Assembly (NCBI GenBank): GCA_029255685.2 | Contig: CM055318.2 | Coordinates: 2,671,001 to 2,735,000, forward strand | From: Silene conica | Taxonomy: Eukaryota > Streptophyta > Magnoliopsida > Caryophyllales > Caryophyllaceae | Direction: 5' to 3' | DNA: 64,000 nt | In this document: positions 57,041 through 64,000 of the stretch, piece after piece | How the letters are laid out: every line of letters begins with the position of its first letter | How positions within the stretch are numbered: position 1 is the stretch's first letter | Position numbers and translations under genes: made by a program | The notes under the pieces: generated by a model | The model's database searches: none | The model's input: the letters and a program-made list of their open reading frames with translations, nothing else | What the model was told of the DNA's origin: nothing

Positions 57041-57394
57041 ATATGTTTAGATGTACATTGTTTTTATTCTTGAAAAGAGGTTCGGCTGAAGCCCACTCAG
57101 CCCTGTGGGTGGATCGCCCCTGCTCCTAATTCCAATTAGTTTTGCTTATAACCCGGCTAATCCCAATTTTAGTAGTTTAGCCTTTTAGGGGTATCGGATT
57201 CCCCTATTTTATATGGTAATCGAATACTATGTAATCTCTTTTTTTAATAGTTTATAGTCCTTATTGAGTCGAATATTTCTCTTTCTCCAATATACGCGAG
57301 GAGTATTTCCCCCCACTTGTCATCTTATCTTATTTTGAGAAGAGTATTATCCGTGTTCAACTTGTAACGACGGATATATAGTGCTCATCGGCTA

Positions 57395-57590
57395 TCACAA
57401 TCATTTTGGTCTAAAAAACGTCACAAACTCTCATTTGTGACGGGAATACCCGTCGCAAACTTGCGACAGGTCAAGTATTACCCCATTTGAGTAGAAAAAG
57501 ACAAGTGTTTTGTCTTATCTAATGAAGTCTTAGTACTTGACCTATTAAAACCTTGCGACGAATATACCTGTCGTAACGGAGACTTATTGA
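57395..57590. repeat. MITE-like repeat with GACGGG/CCCGTC words
   Basis: TTGTGACGGGAATACCCGTCGC, GGTCAAGTA and a mirrored TACTTGACC, TTGCGACGAATATACCTGTCG form imperfect inverted arms. A relative with GACGGGTCAAGTAATACCC and GATAAGACAAGACAA is at 62470-62600. Superfamily not assigned. Confidence 0.5.
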
Positions 57591-57775
57591 AAAAACATAC
57601 ATGTGAATGTTAAATGTACCATGAATTACAAGTTTACAACCCAGAAAAGGGTAGGCCTAGTTATCTGCTAGCACATATCAAGTATAGTATAATATTCTAA
57701 ATGCCTCATAATGTGTGTGAAGGGTTGGCTGCTTGTAAAACATTGGCAACAATGTCTACTTATACAACACAAATT

Positions 57776-57974
57776 CTTGTTTCAGACCGTCACTTTTGGT
57801 CTGAAATAATAAGACGGGATTTTGTAACCATTTTACAGCCAAATGTAACCACGATAGTATGGTCAATGTTACAGCTTATGATAACTTGTTTGTAAATAAT
57901 GGTTACATTTGGCTGTAAAATGGTTACAAAATTCCGTCTTATTATTTCAGACCAAAATTGTGGTCTGAAGCAAG
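57776..57974. mobile_element. 199-bp palindromic MITE (family of 47687-47886)
   Basis: Ends CTTGTTTCAGACCGTCA and GTGGTCTGAAGCAAG. An inner near-perfect inverted block of more than 40 bp per arm (TTTGTAACCATTTTACAGCC / GGCTGTAAAATGGTTACAAA) makes the whole element a strong hairpin. Confidence 0.85.
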
Positions 57975-57990
57975 ACCAACTGCTTATACA

Positions 57991-58188
57991 AGGAAATGGA
58001 TCCTCTCCATTTCTTTTCTCTCCATTTCCTCTCACAAACATTACTATATTATATATTCCAATCCCTTTCATTTACCTTTTTATTTCCAAATAAATCTACA
58101 ACCATCGGATCGTTTCCAAATTTAATCCGAACCGTTGAGAAGTAATGGACCTCCATTTCTTTTCGAGAAATGGAGAGGATCCTTACTC
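57991..58188. mobile_element. MITE with 8-bp target duplication
   Basis: Inverted ends AGGAAATGGATCCTCTCC and GGAGAGGATCCTTACTCC, flanked by CTTATACA on both sides (57983-57990 and 58189-58196). The 8-bp duplication suggests hAT. It is 16 bp away from the previous MITE. Confidence 0.85.
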
Positions 58189-58789
58189 CTTATACAAATC
58201 ACTTTACCGACACAAAAATTAACATGTATTTTGCAGTAATAATTCGAGCTTATTTGCATTATGCAAGTGTTGCTTGCGGTTTAGTGTCGAAGTGTAGACA
58301 CGTCTATTCTGTTAAAAACATCATCTATTGTAATTTCTTTTAAACAGAAACAAATAAATCCACCCTTAGCGGTTCTAGATTATCACTATGGATTTCTTTT
58401 ATTATGTCTTTAATTACTTAAGGTTCTTTTTACATGTTACCAATGAATTTTTTCGAATTCTACATGGTACCCCTCGTTTTTTATTAGTGATATTCCTAAA
58501 CTTAATGAATACATTTTAAAATACCCAATCAAAATGATCTAATCTCCGCTTTTAAATTTAGTTTTTAGCCATAATTCGTCATATCATTCACATAAATATT
58601 TTTACTCAATTGTAAACATTTTTTCTTTACAAAATTTAACTGTTTCAAATCTTGATTTTTAGTAGTTTAAGTATGTTAATAACATTTTACTAAATTAAGA
58701 GATATAACTGATATTTCTAAAAACCTAAATATACCACGTAGAATTCGAAAAAATACACAAATACCACATAGAAAAATCCATTACTTAAT

Positions 58790-58917
58790 TAATGGATTTC
58801 CATGAAAGGACTTGAGCTTCATCTCAATTATTATAATGTTAAAAAAAGTTCTAATTAATGGATTTCCATGAAAGGAAGCTTCATCTCAATTAATATAATG
58901 TTAAAAAACTTCTACTT
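58790..58917. repeat. ~65-bp tandem duplication
   Basis: TTAATGGATTTCCATGAAAGG and CTTCATCTCAATTA occur twice in direct order, followed by TATAATGTTAAAAAA. Confidence 0.8.
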
Positions 58918-59503
58918 TATTTGGAGCTAACTTTTGTAAGATTACTCCCTACATTTTTGGGATGCCCTTAATCTTATCCATCTTTATTTTATACTTATAT
59001 ATTTTATTTCCTTCAATTAAGAAGGTCAACATAGTAAACCGTTATCACCTATAACAAGAATCCCATGCATGATGTTTGAATAAAAAAACATAAATCATAT
59101 ACCGTCCGGTAAATTATTGTCATTTGATTTTGATATAAAGACCGATAAAATAGGAGACGACAATTATAAAATGATAAGTAAATATAACAAATTGGATGTA
59201 AAAGATAAACAACTTATGAAATGCAATCCTAAAATAAAAAGGACAACAATTGACTGAGACCCTTCAAAATGGAATATGACAACAAATAACTGAGATGAAA
59301 GAAGTATTTCATTTATATCAATCATTTACTTACCTTCGGTTAAAAATACTTTTGAAAAAAAATAAAAAATAAAAACGTAAACAAATGGTTAAATAAAAGA
59401 GTATTAAATGTGTAATAAAAGTTTTTTTAATCTAAAATTTTGGTAGTGATGTTATATCCCATATCAAATTAACCGACGTGATCCCAAAATACTCACAAAT
59501 AGT

Positions 59504-59826
59504 ACTATATATTCAAATATATATATGAAATATATATGAGTATTGTACATTGAATACAAATTTAATTGAATTCATATGCAATTATTATGAGCTTTTATAA
59601 ATTTTGATTTACATTTTAATTTTTAAAGTATTAAAATTAAAATTTTATTGAGTTTATTATTTTTGAGTTGCGATATGTTATTTTGAGTTATTTTTTTAAA
59701 TGCGATCATATTCTTTTCATTAAATTAAAGCTCATAAAATATTAAAATGTACCTATAAGTTCACACCAATTGCTATAATGCTCTAAATTTATATTATTAA
59801 ATGTATATAATTGATTGTATATTTCA
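59504..59826. mobile_element. MITE family X, copy 7 (degenerate)
   Basis: Interior words in the order of copy 5 (GTACATTGAATACAAATTTA, TGAGCTTTTATAA, ATTTTTGAGTTGCGATATG) with decayed ends (ACTATATATTC, GATTGTATATTTCACTA). Confidence 0.6.
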
Positions 59827-62800
59827 CTAACTGAAAAATTCTCTCTCGATATGATTCATTATTTTTACACGTCTTTATTAAACGTAAATAAATAATCGAT
59901 AAACATAAATAAATAATTGAGACAGATGAAGTAATAAGGAGTGGAGTCTTTAGCTAGTGGAAGTAGAATATATTCTTTAAACCTATATATGATATTGCTT
60001 TTCTTTATGAGAAAATTTCAGCTTTATAAGTTGGCCATTACAAAGATGGAAATTGTGGGAACATCACGATGATAAAAATACAACACCTAAAGCTACATTT
60101 CATGGTTGTAATAAAAAAACATAAACGTTCGTGGGTTTTGTGTTTTATAGAAAAGCTTATTTTTTTAGCCCCATCTTACCAAATTAAAGTGCTCTAAAGT
60201 TGGAATAATCTTTTCCTTGGAAACCGTGCTAGCTGCGGTGACTAGTAGGAGCGCTCGTTCTCATTAAAAAATGAAATATTTAGTTAATTTTCAAGAAATT
60301 TTCAACTTTTTATGACATTACTCACTCGCTTAAGTCTTCTGATAGTGAATTCTAACTCCGCTACTCGTTAAAAGTTAATTTTATTTTTTTTGATATGATG
60401 TATCGATTAAAGTGTCGGAAGGCATGACACAAGACAATACGGTCGTTTCAAAGGAATTTTGTGTCCCCATGTCATGATACAAATCATATAATCATTTTTG
60501 CGTAAACATAAAAATTAAGCAAAATATCATAAGGGAAGTAATAATAATAATTTAGCACGTCTAATTTATTATTAACATAATGTATGGATAGCATGCAGAT
60601 AATCATATTTAAAGATTCTTCTATCTTAATTTGGTGTAAATATAATTTGCACTTGATAAAGTTTGAAATGTTTTGTCTCCAAAAATTAATACATTTATTT
60701 ATCTTCGTGTAAAGTTTATCGTTTAGCTAGAGTTTTTCTTAGAATAAGTACAGATTATATGTAAATGTAATATACATCCGATAGGAATGTAAATGAATTG
60801 AACAGAGTGTTTATATACAAGTCGGAGAACAAATGTCACCTATTTTCGATAATAAAATCGATGAAATATGTAATTTTTAAATGAGATCGAAATTCATCAT
60901 TAATAAAGCTAGTCTTGTAATCCGATTTACCCAAGCTAACTCATATTTCAAAGTTATTTGAATCTATATTCAGGACATAGTAGGGGCGAAGCACAACACG
61001 GGTCCAAGGAGCTATAGCCGGGTTGTATTTTTAGGATATAGTAGTAATTTTTACATTGAAGAAATAATAACATAATTATTATTAATATATTTATCACTCA
61101 ACGCATGAGGTCTGAGGTTCAAACCCCATAACATACCATTTTTGTGATATTTTCTCTTGTTTTTTTTTAAACCGGTCCCCTACTTTTTTTATTCTAGCTT
61201 CGTCTTTGGGACATAGGTTAAATTCTCTCAACGGGTTTTTGTCAACGACATTACAATTATACTGTTTAAAATCAAACTAGTTCAAATTAAACAAATAAAC
61301 AAATTTACTCGTTTCAATTCAGGTCACGCTAATTTGAGACCAAATCCTTTAAACAATATAACAATGAAATATTAAGCAATTCAAATAACTTAGAGAAAAC
61401 TTTTGTCACACTTTAATTTTACAATGTTGTCGAGACGTCGACCAACATTTCATATTTTCATGCATGAATCCTAGCTAGGTCAATTATCGTCTTAAATTAA
61501 TGTAATATTATCTTAAATTAATATAATAAAATAATAAAAAGAAAGAAGAAAAAGAAAGTATATAAAAATAGGAAGTAGGTGATGAAAAGTAGACAATAGG
61601 AAATAGGGAGGAGCGTAGGAGGAAGGAAGAGGAGCGGATGTTGCACTTGTTTTATTGTGGCATGCAGTCATTGCAGTGCGCATGTATGACCCGCATTTTG
61701 GACCTTCTCTTATTTTTCATGTCATTTCATTTCCCAAAGGGTGCTTCCAAAAAGAGTCCTCCCTTCAATCATCACTCTATATATCTTTTCTATTTTGGAT
61801 GAAATAATTTATCGGATTGGCCGATTGGGTCGGGTTGGATCAGGATACAACTCTCTAGCCATGATCGACCCTAAGGGTGCGACGGGTTAGGATCGGGTTA
61901 GTTGAGGTCAGGCCTTAATAATTTGGGCTATTGACGAGTCTAAGAGCATGTCAAATTAAGTTTTTTGTTTTGTTTTTTCTATCTAAAATATTTATGAGTA
62001 ATCGGGTTGAAGGTGGGTTACGACTTAGGAGCGAGTCGGGTTAGGTAAGGGCTTGGTCGATTGAAACTCAACCTTAGCATGATGCAGTTGGGGGGAGGCT
62101 GACTTGACAAGCAGTTCAGGCGAGCCAAGTTAACTTGCATAGTTAGCTAGACCGCGTCTGTAATAAGTAATAACCAATAGTCCAATATGACATATTTATT
62201 TTATTGATACAAGTGTATTTACTTTTTAGTAACACAATATTAAAACACGATGCAAATATATTTACCCTTTAATATCATTAGAAATAAAATATATGGAGTT
62301 TTTATGAATCCGTGAGAAAATGTAGAAGCAAAAGGCAACAAAACAAAAACCAAGATCAATTGCTCAATTCAAATGGACTTCTACGAGAAAGCCTTAAGAA
62401 GGTGGGCTACTGTGAGGCTTCAAATGGGCCAATATGCTAATTTGGCCCATTTTTTTCACAAATTTTTATTGAAGACGGACGTATTTATCACAAGCTGAAG
62501 ACGGGTCAAGTAATACCCAAGTGATTAGATAAGACAAGACAAAAGCATAATGATACGTCTTAGGCAATTTGGTTTTGTCTTATCTACCAAGTGATTTTTT
62601 TTAGGTTGAATAAAATTGAGCTGAATTGAATTAAAGTGATATGAGATGAATTAAATTGAAATTTGTTGCGATAATGTGAACTTAAATGAGCTGAAGTTAG
62701 CTTAATAAGAGCTGACCAAAATAAGGTCTTTCCTAAAATAGAGAATGTAAACCCATCTCATTTTAAAAGAACAACTCAACTGTTTTCATGACAAGTTAGT

Positions 62801-64000
62801 TTTTGAAGTACGCATTAAATATCGATGGTGTTTCACTTTGGACTAGTGGAAGACCTGATCAACGTGGCGTGCCAGCTCCGCCGGATTTCCGTCCCGTCTC
62901 ACCCTAAGCCCGGTAAATATAAAAGTAGAATAACGTAAATAACCCTAAATGACCCTGGACTAGGCCATACAATATAGAGTCCAACTCAAGCCCAACCCGC
63001 ATTCTTAGGCCACTAACCTCTAGCCAGACCAAGCCCTCCCGACCCATGGTCTCCTCTAAATGAAAGGAGTTACAATGATTTTTTAGGCATCCTTAAATTG
63101 ACCGTCAATAACATTATTGAGTTGATAAATAACGAAGAATAATCACTTTATAAAGAATATGCGCATCCAAAACTAGATAATTTTCTATTATCTTTAATTT
63201 AAAATTTTGATAACAAATACTTTTGTACCATTCTATTTGTATTTTGTGCCCCTTTTGTTATGAATTGTACCATAGTAGTTTCGTACCTATTCACATAGTA
63301 AATGTACTTATTTTATCTTTTATCATGATTTGTACCAATTTTATTACTTTTAGTACCACTTTTTTTAAAATTTGTACAATAGTCTCTCAATAAGCTTATT
63401 GAGAGACGGTCTCTCAGGAGACCTACTGTATGAAGTATTTATTTATATTTATAATTCTGATCAATATTAGCCAACAAGACATCTAAATAAATATTGGAAG
63501 CTTATAAACCACTACTACAATGTGTTCAAAACTTGTACCAAAAAAACCAATATGTTCAAAATAAAGACTTACATTGTAAAAATAAACCGCAACTTATCAT
63601 ATTCGTATTATCCCTTACATTTTTTATTCAAGTCAAACTATTTTAAATCACAAACACCAAAATTTACCAATCTAGTTACACTTTTATTATCTGCTTTTCA
63701 TTTTTCTTTTATAAAATATCATATTATTTTGAAAAGGCAAATTAAATTCCAAGTATCTTAAAATTGGTTATCTAAAAAGACGGTCTTATCGTAAAATTGG
63801 TTATTTAAAAAGACAATTTTATTATAACTTAATTATTAAAAAGCCGATTTTCCAGAATCATATATCATATATTTATCTAATGCAGAAGCCAAGCTGCTGA
63901 CGTGACATCGCTAGAAAAAAGCTTTGTCCTACGTGTCGCGTTGTAAAGCATCCTAGAGCTATTGTCCAATTAGATTCATCCTAGAGCTATTGTCCAATAA
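59827..64000. other. Intergenic, no gene recognised
   Basis: AT-rich sequence with scattered remnants: a B-box-like GAGGTTCAAACCCC near 61112, GGGTCGGGTT/GGGTTAGG-rich hAT-like remnants (61815-62080), a GAGCTGAATTGAA-rich stretch (62580-62720), a relative of 57395 at 62470-62600, and a 26-bp palindrome at 63382-63407. No frame with protein-like content. Confidence 0.5.
63382..63407. repeat. Perfect 26-bp palindrome
   Basis: GTCTCTCAATAAG followed by its exact inverse complement, centred on a HindIII-type AAGCTT; followed directly by GGTCTCTCAGGAGACC, a second near-palindrome. Probably an end of a decayed MITE. Confidence 0.75.

Noticed and set aside
58790..58917. Possible small inverted structure
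   Set aside because: Repeats are in direct, not inverted, order; kept only as a tandem duplication.
61600..61720. GC-richer stretch with GTGGCATGCAGTCATTGC, considered as a microRNA or gene end
   Set aside because: No stem partner within a few hundred bases and no coding frame recognised.

Overview
This is AT-rich plant nuclear DNA. The evidence is spliced genes with GT-AG introns, plant-only families (class III peroxidase, QALGGH zinc finger, D-type cyclin, arabinogalactan-type peptide), a Ty1/copia retrotransposon primed by initiator Met-tRNA, Au-type SINEs, Stowaway, hAT and Mutator MITEs, and Helitrons. The gene set fits a dicot. The exact lineage cannot be read from the window; Caryophyllales is only a guess.

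Layout. 485-6075: nested LTR elements. An old short-LTR element with a CTACC target duplication holds a broken minus-strand Ty1/copia element (675-5605) and a 0.3-kb TRIM (5610-5910). 7047-13827 (+): seven-exon SAM-domain gene with a 20-unit coding minisatellite in exon 4 and Stowaway, hAT and Au SINE insertions in its introns. 13828-26500: a 12.7-kb gene-free stretch with tandem repeats, an LTR split by a hAT element, a Helitron nested in a Helitron (19439-21230) and a third Helitron (24993-25936). 26725-27633 (+): intronless C2H2 zinc-finger repressor. 29230-31989 (-): two-exon class III peroxidase whose intron was expanded by tandem duplications that also copied the start of exon 2. 33739-33954 (-): small secreted, GPI-anchored AGP-like peptide. 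36391-39317 (-): three-exon DCC/DUF393 thiol-disulfide protein with an Au SINE in intron 2. 41085-44293: rearranged repeat complex of a hAT element, a tandem duplication and a long-TIR Mutator-like element with a 9-bp target duplication and an LTR-type insertion inside it. 46348-53559 (+): six-exon D1-type cyclin with a SINE just upstream of its TATA box and large repeat-filled introns. 53912-54178 (+): possible small membrane protein. 54179-64000: no gene recognised, many MITEs and SINE fragments.

The genes are unrelated neighbours, as is usual in plants, and form no operon or pathway. The most interesting content is structural: repeated capture, duplication and nesting of mobile elements inside introns and next to promoters. 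I saw no CRISPR array, no rRNA and no credible functional tRNA gene. All exon limits were derived by hand from splice signals, reading-frame continuity and family knowledge; no database search was possible.
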